The position numbers and the translations under genes were made by a program. The notes below the pieces were generated by a model. That model was not told the DNA's origin, ran no database searches, and worked only from the letters and a program-made list of their open reading frames with translations. Shown one piece after another: positions 1 through 5,783 of a DNA stretch of 14,892 nt. How positions within the stretch are numbered: the stretch's first letter is position 1; each line of letters starts with the position of its first letter. The stretch spans positions 1 to 14,892 of the forward strand of contig JAIRTY010000263.1 in assembly GCA_031254715.1 (NCBI GenBank), given 5' to 3'. The stretch is from Nocardiopsaceae bacterium. GTDB lineage: Bacteria; Actinomycetota; Actinomycetes; Streptosporangiales; Streptosporangiaceae.

Positions 1-15
1 CAAGGGGAGAACGCT

Positions 16-750
16 GTGGCGGTGAGCAGCGGAGACGGCGCAGAGCAGGCGCCCGGTCCGGCAGCGCCCGCGGCGGATGCCGGTGTCGCTGGCGCGCAGG
101 AGGCTGCCGCCGGCCCGCCGGAGATCTCCGGGCAGTCCCCCGCGGCCACGCCCGACGGGCCGGGCCCAGAGCTTGGGCCGGAGCCACCGGCCGGTGAGGA
201 TCAGTCAGCCGGTGCGGAGCCGGAGGGCGAGCAGGACGGCCTGCCCGAGGCCGAGGCCGGTGCGGACGCCGCTGCCGTGGCCCCGCCGAGCATGGCCGAC
301 CTGGAGCAGGAGAGCGAGATCGCGGCCGATTACGTCGAAGGGCTGCTCGACGCGGCAGACCTGGACGGCGACATCGACATGGATGTGGAAGGCGGCCGGG
401 CTCAGGTTTCCATCGTGGGTGCCACCCTGGGCGAGCTCGTCGGGCGTAACGGTGAGGTGCTGGAAGCGCTGCAGGAGCTCACCCGCCTGGCCGTGCACCG
501 CCAGACCGGCAACCGGACCCGGATCATGCTGGACGTGGGCGGTTACCGGGCCCACCGGCGGACCGAGCTGACCGCCGTGGGACAGGACGCGGCGGAGCAG
601 GTCCGGGATTCGGGCGTCGCCCGGCGGCTGGATCCGATGACCCCGTTCGAGCGGAAGATCATCCACGATGCCGTGGCAGCGGCCGGTCTGCGCAGCGAAT
701 CAGAGGGAGAGGAACCCAACCGCCGGGTGGTGGTCCTCCCCGCTGAGTAG
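16..750 (+). CDS. jag: Jag / KhpB family RNA-binding protein (KH + R3H domains)
   Basis: Cytoplasmic single-stranded nucleic-acid-binding protein of the Jag/SpoIIIJ-associated (KhpB) family; in other bacteria it acts as a global RNA binder linked to cell division and envelope growth. The 244-residue product has three parts. Residues 1-95 are an Ala/Pro/Glu/Gly-rich acidic segment of low complexity. Residues about 97-175 form a KH-like domain with the G-x-x-G loop at 143-146 (LVGRNGE). Residues 203-242 form an R3H domain, with R213 and H217 in FERKIIH followed by a basic strand NRRVVV. The Jag-N domain of Firmicutes homologues is not visible. The GTG start at 16 follows an AGGGGAG ribosome site at 3-9; a second GTG at 22 is a minor alternative. 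The expected neighbour yidC would lie to the left of the window. The rsmG start follows 37 bp downstream, so co-transcription is likely. Confidence 0.93.
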   Translation: MAVSSGDGAEQAPGPAAPAADAGVAGAQEAAAGPPEISGQSPAATPDGPGPELGPEPPAGEDQSAGAEPEGEQDGLPEAEAGADAAAVAPPSMADLEQESEIAADYVEGLLDAADLDGDIDMDVEGGRAQVSIVGATLGELVGRNGEVLEALQELTRLAVHRQTGNRTRIMLDVGGYRAHRRTELTAVGQDAAEQVRDSGVARRLDPMTPFERKIIHDAVAAAGLRSESEGEEPNRRVVVLPAE

Positions 751-787
751 TGCCCGGCCCGGCGGACCGTATGGCAGTTCCGGCGGC

Positions 788-1462
788 GTGAATCCTGATT
801 CGGGTGTGACCAGTGTGACCAGTGGGCAGAGCCCGGTGGTCCCGGCCGCGCCCTCGGCCGCCAGGCTCGTGTTCGGTGACCGGATCGGCCAGGCTGAGGC
901 CTATGCCGGGTTGCTGGCCGGACCCGGGGTAGTGCGGGGGCTGATCGGGCCGCGGGAGGTTCCCCGGCTGTGGGACAGGCACATCCTGAATTCCGCCGCG
1001 ATCGCGGAACTGGTGCCGCGGCCGTCTGCGCTGATCGATCTGGGCTCCGGGGCGGGCCTGCCGGGGATCATCCTCGCGCTGCTGCTGCCGGATGTCAGCG
1101 TGATCCTGCTGGAACGGATGGCCCGGCGGACCGAGTTCCTCCGCGAGTGCATCCAGGATCTGGGGCTGGCGAACGTGGAGGTGGTTGAGGCACAGGCCGA
1201 GGAAGCCGCCGGACGACTCAGCGCGGATGTGGTCACGGCCAGAGCCGTGGCCCCGCTGGTGCGGCTGGCGCCGCTGGCGCTGGCTCTGGTCCGGCCGGGC
1301 GGGCTGGTGCTGGCAATCAAGGGTGCCGGCGCAGAGCGGGAACTGGCGGCGGCACGGCGGGTACTCCGGCGGCTGCGAGTGCGAGATGCGGGGGTCATCG
1401 CCGCCGGGGGCGGTAAGGTCGGTCAGGCTGCGACAGTGGTCCGGCTGATTGCGGGCCCGTGA
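788..1462 (+). CDS. rsmG: 16S rRNA (guanine-N7)-methyltransferase RsmG (GidB)
   Basis: S-adenosylmethionine-dependent enzyme that methylates N7 of G527 (E. coli numbering) in 16S rRNA; loss of this family gives low-level streptomycin resistance in several bacteria. With the GTG at 788 as start the product is 224 residues, the usual family size. Visible signatures are LWDRHILNS (61-69), the SAM-binding motif DLGSGAGLPG (84-93), the acidic end of strand 2 LLER (107-110), TARAVAPL (150-157) and LAIKG (175-179). The frame is open further upstream, with an ATG at 668, but that would overlap jag by about 80 bp and add unconserved residues, so I place the start after jag. GTG codons at 806 and 815 are also possible, and no strong Shine-Dalgarno site decides between them. 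It sits between jag and parA, the standard actinobacterial order. Confidence 0.92.
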   Translation: MNPDSGVTSVTSGQSPVVPAAPSAARLVFGDRIGQAEAYAGLLAGPGVVRGLIGPREVPRLWDRHILNSAAIAELVPRPSALIDLGSGAGLPGIILALLLPDVSVILLERMARRTEFLRECIQDLGLANVEVVEAQAEEAAGRLSADVVTARAVAPLVRLAPLALALVRPGGLVLAIKGAGAERELAAARRVLRRLRVRDAGVIAAGGGKVGQAATVVRLIAGP

Positions 1463-1535
1463 CAGGTACGAGTGACCAGGCGGGGTTCCGGGGTCGCCCC
1501 GGGCCGGCACCGGGCGTCAGGAGAGGAGCGCCGGG

Positions 1536-2786
1536 ATGGCTTCCGATAGGGGTCTCGGATGGCCGGAGGAGTCGGTGCCGCGGTTGCTGGAATCCGCCAG
1601 GGACGAGTCCCGGCTGAGGGTAAGCGGCCTCGGCTGGCCAACAGGGAAAGCGAAGGAAATGGGAAGGGCTTTGGCGCGGCGTGCGGCGTCCCGGAACAAG
1701 GGCACTGCTGCGGCAGGAGGCGCTGGCGAGGATCCGGTCCGGGACGGGCGCGGGGCGGACCAGCCGCCTGTGCCCGCCCCAGCTTCGCCCGCCGAGGAAG
1801 AGGCGGTCCGCCGGGTCCGGCGGGCGGTCACCGCTGCCGTTTCACGTGAAACTGCCCCGGCCGATCTTGCTGCCACGGCCCATGACTCCCAGCAGGCCGA
1901 CGGCAACCCCGCCACCCCGCTAGGGGAAGCGCCCGGCCAGGCGCTGGCCGCCAGCGCCGGTGCGGCTGAGCGAGAGCAGCCCTGGCCGCGGCCGCAGACC
2001 TGCCGGGTGATCACCATCGCGAACCAGAAAGGCGGAGTGGGGAAAACCACGACCGCTGTGAACCTGGCGGCCGGGCTCGCCATGCACGGCGCCCGGGTGC
2101 TGGTGGTGGACCTTGACCCGCAGGGAAATGCGTCCACCGCGCTGGACGTCGATCACCGGTCAGGAACCCCGTCCGTCTACAACGTGCTGGTCGACGACTT
2201 GCCGCTGGAGAGGATTGCCAGGCCGGTGGCCGAGGTCTCGCAACTGTCCTGCGTGCCAGCCACCATCGACCTGGCCGGCGCGGAGATCGAACTGGTCCCG
2301 CTGGTGGCGCGGGAGGCCCGGCTGCAGCGGGCGTTCAGCACCTACGACCTCGCCCGGCACGATTACGTGTTCATCGACTGCCCGCCGTCGCTGGGGCTGC
2401 TGACGATCAATGCGCTCGTCGCGGCCTCGGAGGTGCTCATCCCGATCCAGTGCGAGTACTACGCGCTGGAAGGGCTCGAGCAGTTGCTGCGCACCGTTGA
2501 CCTGGTCCAGGCCCACCTCAATCGCGAGCTGGCGATCTCCACGATCTTGCTGACCATGTACGACGCCAGGACACGGCTCGCGTCACAGGTCGCTGACGAG
2601 GTCCGGGGTCACTTCGGTGAGGTGGTGCTGGGCCCGGTCATCCCGCGGAGTGTCCGGGTCTCCGAGGCGCCGAGCTACGGGCAGTCGGTCATGACTTACG
2701 ACCCGGCTTCCAGCGGCGCGCTGGCCTACCTCGCGGCCGCCCGAGAGCTTGCCTACCGCTCGGAGCCTGCCCGGCAGCCGAGCTGA
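1536..2786 (+). CDS. parA: Chromosome-partitioning ATPase ParA (long N-terminal extension)
   Basis: Walker-type ATPase that binds DNA non-specifically and, with ParB bound at parS, segregates the chromosome origin. The start is an ATG preceded by a strong AGGAGAGGAG site at 1519-1528. The 416-residue product has a conserved core from about residue 156: deviant Walker A KGGVGKTT (165-172), Walker A' VVDLDPQGN (190-198), Walker B FIDCPPS (279-285), and the typical C-terminal stretch IPRSVRVSEAPSYGQ (369-383). The first ~150 residues are a Ala/Arg/Glu-rich low-complexity extension with two copies of GLGWP (6-10 and 31-35). Residues 102-106 (VSRET) are the peptide encoded by a perfect parS sequence inside the gene. 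An internal ATG (residue 42) with a poorly spaced AAGGA is a less likely start. Unlike the usual parAB pair, parB lies about 1.85 kb downstream. Confidence 0.95.
   Translation: MASDRGLGWPEESVPRLLESARDESRLRVSGLGWPTGKAKEMGRALARRAASRNKGTAAAGGAGEDPVRDGRGADQPPVPAPASPAEEEAVRRVRRAVTAAVSRETAPADLAATAHDSQQADGNPATPLGEAPGQALAASAGAAEREQPWPRPQTCRVITIANQKGGVGKTTTAVNLAAGLAMHGARVLVVDLDPQGNASTALDVDHRSGTPSVYNVLVDDLPLERIARPVAEVSQLSCVPATIDLAGAEIELVPLVAREARLQRAFSTYDLARHDYVFIDCPPSLGLLTINALVAASEVLIPIQCEYYALEGLEQLLRTVDLVQAHLNRELAISTILLTMYDARTRLASQVADEVRGHFGEVVLGPVIPRSVRVSEAPSYGQSVMTYDPASSGALAYLAAARELAYRSEPARQPS
1838..1853. promoter_or_regulatory. parS centromere site inside parA
   Basis: The 14-bp palindrome GTTTCACGTGAAAC occupies 1839-1852 and is identical to the core of the bacterial parS consensus bound by ParB; the outer bases of the 16-mer are C and T. 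It lies in the parA reading frame and is translated as VSRET. This site should load ParB clamps next to the origin and may influence parA expression when covered by ParB; the latter is inference. Confidence 0.93.
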
Positions 2787-2894
2787 GCCGGTGCGCTGCG
2801 CCCGGCTCCGGCGCCTGTTAGCCGGATCCGGCTTCGGCTGGTTCCGTGCCGGCTGCCCCCGGCTAGGTAGTTCCGTGCCGGCTGGTTCCGCGGA

Positions 2895-3083
2895 CCAGGT
2901 GAGGCGGGGCTCTCCCGGGGCACCGGTCAGCCGGATCCGGGCCACGAGCCGGGACCCGGGGCGCATGGCCTCCGGCACGAGATCGGGATCCACCTCGCCC
3001 AGCCGGAGCTTGCTGGCGCGGATCAGCCGCAGTGTGCCGTCGTCGTGAACGTCGCCCCAGACGAGGCCGAGATGCTCGTCAAC
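2895..3083 (-). pseudogene. Truncated remnant of a small protein gene (DUF5990-like, tentative)
   Basis: Read on the minus strand from 3083, the frame encodes a coherent, G/C-third-position-rich segment including LVWGDVHDDGTLRLIR and ASKLRLGEVDPDLVPEA, ending near LTW at 2895. The pattern W-G-x-V-x-D-x-G...RA-x-KL-x-L followed by R-L-V-x-R-I-x-L-T resembles, from memory, the C-terminal half of actinobacterial DUF5990 proteins. An in-frame TAG sits immediately upstream (CTA at 3084-3086). No ATG, GTG or TTG occurs before the GTG at 2993, so the N-terminal half is missing. After 2895 the frame runs into low-complexity residues and then antisense to parA. A short gene starting at 2993 cannot be fully excluded, but it has no convincing ribosome site. 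The family assignment is weak; the decayed-coding interpretation is moderate. Confidence 0.4.
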
Positions 3084-3216
3084 CTACCCCACCCCAAACC
3101 CCTGCGCCCTGCCGCGCCGTGCCAGCCCCATGCTGCGCTGTGCCTGCCGCTGGCGGGGGGCCCGGTGCCGCGCCGTGCCGCTGGCTGGCGGCTTGGCCGT
3201 AGCTGGCTGGGCGGGC

Positions 3217-3447
3217 AGGGCCCGTAACATCGCCGTAGCTGGTGCCCGCCGTTACGGACGAACGCCTAGCGACGCGGCACGGCACCGGGCCAGAGCGCGT
3301 CCTGCCTGGAGAGAGCAGGCCGTCGTAAGGGAGCGGTGACAGTGCCCGGGGAGCGCCGGAACGGCCGTCCCGGGGGCGGTGCCGGTGCGGCCGAGGGCGT
3401 TCGTCCGTAACGGCGGCGCGCCGCCCGCTCAGGCGATTACGGGCCCT
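3217..3447. repeat. Long imperfect inverted repeat (about 50-bp arms, 129-bp centre)
   Basis: The left arm 3217-3266 and right arm 3396-3447 are inverted copies. The outer 11 bp (AGGGCCCGTAA at 3217-3227 against 3437-3447) and the inner 21 bp (3246-3266 against 3396-3416) pair perfectly, with a shared TCGCC between them and a few indels. Weaker complementarity continues inward around GGCACCG. The 129-bp centre has no recognisable coding sequence. It could be a miniature inverted-repeat element, decayed insertion-sequence ends, or a large hairpin/cruciform. I see no clear target-site duplication and no transposase. Confidence 0.7.
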
Positions 3448-3540
3448 ACGGCCGGGTGCGATCGCCCGCGCCTGCCAGCCGCCGGCCGCGCCGGTACCGC
3501 TCCGGGCCCTACGGCCGGATGCGATCACCCACGCGTGCCA
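3441..3540 (+). repeat. 37-bp direct repeat, two copies 63 bp apart
   Basis: Copies at 3441-3477 and 3504-3540 match at 33 of 37 positions; both begin GGGCCCTACGGCCGG and end TGCCA. The first copy overlaps the outer end of the inverted repeat at 3217-3447. No function is evident. It may reflect a local duplication at the right boundary of that element. Confidence 0.75.
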
Positions 3541-3575
3541 AGCTGCGGGTCACCGGAGTGGTTCTCGGCTGAGGG

Positions 3576-4397
3576 TCAGGTGGGTGGCATGGTGCCCATG
3601 ACGACGGTGGCGCTGAATTCGGCGGAGCGTTCCACGTGGGGGATAAGCCCGGCACGGGAGAATGCGTCTGTCGCCAGGGGTGCCTGGGCCTCGCTGGTCT
3701 CGATGAGCAGCCAGCCGCTCGATGCTAGCCAGCCGGGTGCCTCGCCTGCCACGCGCCGCAGCACGTCGAGCCCGTCCTGGCCGCCGTCGAGTGCCGCCCG
3801 CGGCTCATGGATGCGGGCCTCCGGTGGCAGCAGGCTGACTTCCCCGGTGGGCACGTACGGAACGTTCGCGACCAGGATGCCGACCCTGCCGCGCAGGGTG
3901 GCCGGCAGTGGCTGGTAGAGATCGCCCTGGTAGACCTGGCCGCCCACGGTCGAGGTGTTGCGGCGGGCGCACCGGACCGCGTCCGGGTCGACGTCCGCGG
4001 CGTGGAGTTCGGCGCCGGCCAGGACGGTGGCCAACGCCAGGCCCAGCGCACCCGAACCGCAGCACAGGTCGAGCACGACGACCCGGTCCCGGTTCTCGCC
4101 CGGCCCGGCTGCCCGCCCGGCGAGGAACTCGGCCTGGCGGACGAGGAACTCGGTCCGCGGTCGCGGTATGAAGACCCCGGGGTCCACCGCTATCCGCAGG
4201 CCGCAGAACTCCGCCCAGCCGATGACATGCTCCAGCGGTAGCCCGGCGGCCCGCCGGTCCACCATGGCCGTCAGGTCAGCGGGTGTGCGGGCAGCCGATA
4301 TCAGCAGCCGGGCCTCGTCTTCGGCGAAGACGCAGCCGGCTGCCCGGAGCCTGCTGATGATGCTGGAGCGGATAGATGCTGAGGAGGCAGCCGACAT
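3576..4397 (-). CDS. PrmC-related putative protein N5-glutamine methyltransferase
   Basis: Class I SAM-dependent methyltransferase related to PrmC/HemK, which methylates the GGQ glutamine of release factors. The 273-residue product has an N-terminal helical segment, FIPRPRTEFLV (76-86), the SAM motif LDLCCGSGALG (109-119), DVDPDAVRCA (135-144) and the catalytic-loop motif NVPYVPT (178-184), where canonical PrmC has NPPY. EARIHEPRAALDGGQDGLD matches the PrmC-related subfamily of unknown substrate. The frame is open up to an ATG at 4436, but that codon overlaps a promoter -10 hexamer (TACAAT). I therefore prefer the ATG at 4397, which is preceded by GGAAAGG. It lies opposite to and between parA and parB, and diverges from parB. 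The methyltransferase call is firm; the substrate is unknown. Confidence 0.85.
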   Translation of the reverse strand: MSAASSASIRSSIISRLRAAGCVFAEDEARLLISAARTPADLTAMVDRRAAGLPLEHVIGWAEFCGLRIAVDPGVFIPRPRTEFLVRQAEFLAGRAAGPGENRDRVVVLDLCCGSGALGLALATVLAGAELHAADVDPDAVRCARRNTSTVGGQVYQGDLYQPLPATLRGRVGILVANVPYVPTGEVSLLPPEARIHEPRAALDGGQDGLDVLRRVAGEAPGWLASSGWLLIETSEAQAPLATDAFSRAGLIPHVERSAEFSATVVMGTMPPT

Positions 4398-4434
4398 GAG
4401 CCTTTCCGGGGACGCCGATGAGATCCTTCCGATC

Positions 4435-4462
4435 ATTGTAGGGGTGCCCAGGCTGAGTTCAT
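4435..4462 (-). promoter_or_regulatory. Candidate housekeeping promoter for the PrmC-like gene
   Basis: On the minus strand, ATGAAC (4462-4457) is followed after 16 bp by TACAAT (4440-4435), a good actinobacterial -10. Transcription would begin near 4428 and give a leader of about 30 nt to the ATG at 4397. The -35 is a poor match, so the call rests mainly on the -10 and its position. Confidence 0.4.
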
Positions 4463-4637
4463 GGGGCCGTGCCGGAGCAGGCCGGCTTTCCGGTTGTGCG
4501 GCTTTCCGGAGCCGCGGTCCGGTCCGGCCGGCTCCGGTCGCTGGGTCCGAAAACCCGCTGCCAGATCCTGGTGGCGCAGCCCGCCGTTATGCTGGCGTGC
4601 GGCACCGGCAGGCAAAGCGCGTGCGAGGAGAGTGGCC

Positions 4638-5660
4638 ATGGCTCAGCAGAAGCGGGGACTCGGGCGAGGGCTCGGGGCGCTGATTCCCGCCGCTCCACCG
4701 GCTGGGCCCGGTGAGGCCCCAGCCGCCGGGACACAGGCGTCGCGGGGAGACCCGGCCGGGCCGCGCGGAGCTGACGCCGGCCGGCAGTCCGGTGGCACGG
4801 GCCAGCCAGGGCCGGGGGGCCGGGGCGGCGCCGGCGAAGAGATGACCGCCGGCGCCTACTTCGACGAGATCGCCATCGGGTCGGTCACCCCCAACCCACG
4901 CCAGCCGCGCCGGTCGTTTGACGAGGATCTGCTCGCCGAACTGGCCGGCTCCATCGCCGAGGTCGGCCTGCTGCAGCCCATCGTGGTGCGCCGGGTGATG
5001 CCCGGCCATCACGAGCTGGTGATGGGTGAGCGCCGGTGGCGAGCGGCCCAGCAGGCCGGGCTGGAGTACATCCCGGCGATCGTGCGGGTCACGTCTGACG
5101 ACGACATGCTGCGCGAAGCGCTGCTGGAGAACCTCCACCGCGAGCAGCTCAACCCGCTCGACGAGGCCGCCGCCTACCAGCAACTGCTGGACGACTTCGG
5201 TGTCACCCACGATGAGCTCGCCCACAAGGTCAGCCGCTCTCGCCCGCATATCTCGAACACGCTGCGGCTACTGAAGCTGCCGCCCGCGGTGCAGCGGCGG
5301 GTCGCGGCGGGAGTGCTGAGCGGCGGGCACGCACGGGCGCTGCTGTCGCTGGATGACTCGGAGGCACAGGACCATCTCGCACACCGGATCGTGGCCGAGG
5401 GGCTGTCGGTGCGGGCAGTGGAGGAGATCGTGGCCATGGGCGGGCAGGCGGCCAAGCCACGACGGCCGCCGCCCAGGAAGCCGGTCGCGCCTGCCCTGAA
5501 GGACCTCGCGGACCGCCTGACCGATGTCTTCGACACGCCGGTCAAGGTGGAGATGGGCAAGCGCAAGGGGAAGATCGTGGTCGAGTTCGGCTCGATCCAG
5601 GACCTGGAGCGGATCGTGGCGACGATGTCGGCCGACCTGGATCAGAGCCTGCCCGCCTGA
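4638..5660 (+). CDS. parB: Chromosome-partitioning protein ParB (CTP-dependent parS clamp)
   Basis: ParB binds parS, hydrolyses CTP, spreads on flanking DNA and stimulates ParA. The start ATG at 4638 follows a GAGGAGAG site and gives 340 residues beginning MAQQKRGLGRGLGALIP, the N-terminal ParA-contact motif. A 50-residue Gly/Pro/Ala linker follows. The CTPase/N-engagement domain spans about 74-175, with PNPRQPR (85-91), GERRWRA (130-136) and ENLHREQLNPLDEA (164-177). The DNA-binding helix-turn-helix lies near 188-215 (THDELAHKVSRSRPHISNTL), followed by the HARALLSL helix region (231-238). A basic linker leads to the C-terminal dimerisation domain (286-337). The frame is open upstream to 4461, but nothing there resembles ParB. 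The gene is separated from parA by the PrmC-like gene and the spacer, so it needs its own promoter in 4398-4637; I see no strong one. Confidence 0.96.
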   Translation: MAQQKRGLGRGLGALIPAAPPAGPGEAPAAGTQASRGDPAGPRGADAGRQSGGTGQPGPGGRGGAGEEMTAGAYFDEIAIGSVTPNPRQPRRSFDEDLLAELAGSIAEVGLLQPIVVRRVMPGHHELVMGERRWRAAQQAGLEYIPAIVRVTSDDDMLREALLENLHREQLNPLDEAAAYQQLLDDFGVTHDELAHKVSRSRPHISNTLRLLKLPPAVQRRVAAGVLSGGHARALLSLDDSEAQDHLAHRIVAEGLSVRAVEEIVAMGGQAAKPRRPPPRKPVAPALKDLADRLTDVFDTPVKVEMGKRKGKIVVEFGSIQDLERIVATMSADLDQSLPA

Positions 5661-5673
5661 TACGGCCCGGGCC

Positions 5674-5707
5674 GGATCACCAGGGATTCCGGGGGCGGAT
5701 CACCAGG
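5674..5707 (+). repeat. Short direct repeat downstream of parB
   Basis: GGATCACCAGG occurs at 5674-5684 and 5697-5707 (23-bp period), with a weaker third relative GTATCACC near 5719. It lies between the parB stop and the second parS. Role unknown. Confidence 0.55.
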
Positions 5708-5740
5708 ACGCCAGGGCCGTATCACCGCGGCGCCGGGCGC

Positions 5741-5756
5741 CGTTTCACGTGAAACC
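5741..5756. promoter_or_regulatory. parS centromere site downstream of parB
   Basis: A second perfect GTTTCACGTGAAAC palindrome lies at 5742-5755, 3.9 kb from the one in parA. It sits in the intergenic region between parB and the converging aldolase gene. Clusters of parS around parAB near oriC are normal in actinobacteria. Two sites in one window fit a ParB-loading centromere. Confidence 0.93.
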
Positions 5757-5783
5757 AACTGCCCGCGCGGACCCGGCCAGCAA

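Larger units (their letters stand above)
2787..3575. other. 789-bp parA to prmC-like spacer without an intact gene
   Basis: No reading frame here has a start, a ribosome site and a recognisable protein. The part nearest parA contains a 14-bp perfect palindrome at 2820-2833 (around GGATCC) and a 15-bp direct repeat (2841-2855 and 2870-2884). Bases 2895-3083 on the minus strand keep a protein-like segment without a start codon. Bases 3217-3447 carry long inverted repeats, and 3441-3540 a tandem-like direct repeat. The motif GCCGTAGCTGG also occurs twice (around 3197 and 3233). The whole stretch looks like a scar from insertion and decay, or a structured noncoding segment, between parA and parB. 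Confidence 0.6.

Noticed and set aside
668..787. ATG at 668 as the rsmG start
   Set aside because: It would overlap the jag R3H-coding end by over 80 bp and add about 40 residues with no RsmG similarity. The GTG at 788 gives a normal length.
2820..2833. AGCCGGATCCGGCT palindrome after parA as a terminator
   Set aside because: It is a perfect palindrome with no loop and no U-tract, so a stable terminator hairpin is doubtful; kept only as part of the spacer description.
3079..3528. Leftward open frame across the inverted-repeat element
   Set aside because: The product is Arg/Gly/Pro-rich low complexity that mirrors the repeats. No start context or family similarity.
3343..3918. Rightward open frame from a GTG at 3343 with GGGAG upstream, reading through the 37-bp repeats
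   Set aside because: More than half of it is antisense to the PrmC-like gene, and the product is Pro/Arg/Ser-rich with no family resemblance; probably a high-GC open-frame artefact.
4398..4436. ATG at 4436 as the start of the PrmC-like protein
   Set aside because: It falls inside a TACAAT -10 hexamer and has no ribosome site. The ATG at 4397 has GGAAAGG upstream and gives a family-like N-terminus.
4565..4593. Possible parB promoter with TATGCT at 4588-4593
   Set aside because: The -10 is plausible, but the hexamer 17 bp upstream (ATCCTG) does not resemble a -35, so I do not call it.
4461..4637. Upstream extension of the parB reading frame
   Set aside because: The encoded residues are Arg/Pro-rich and not ParB-like. 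The ATG at 4638 has GAGGAGAG upstream and begins the conserved KRGLGRGLGALIP motif.
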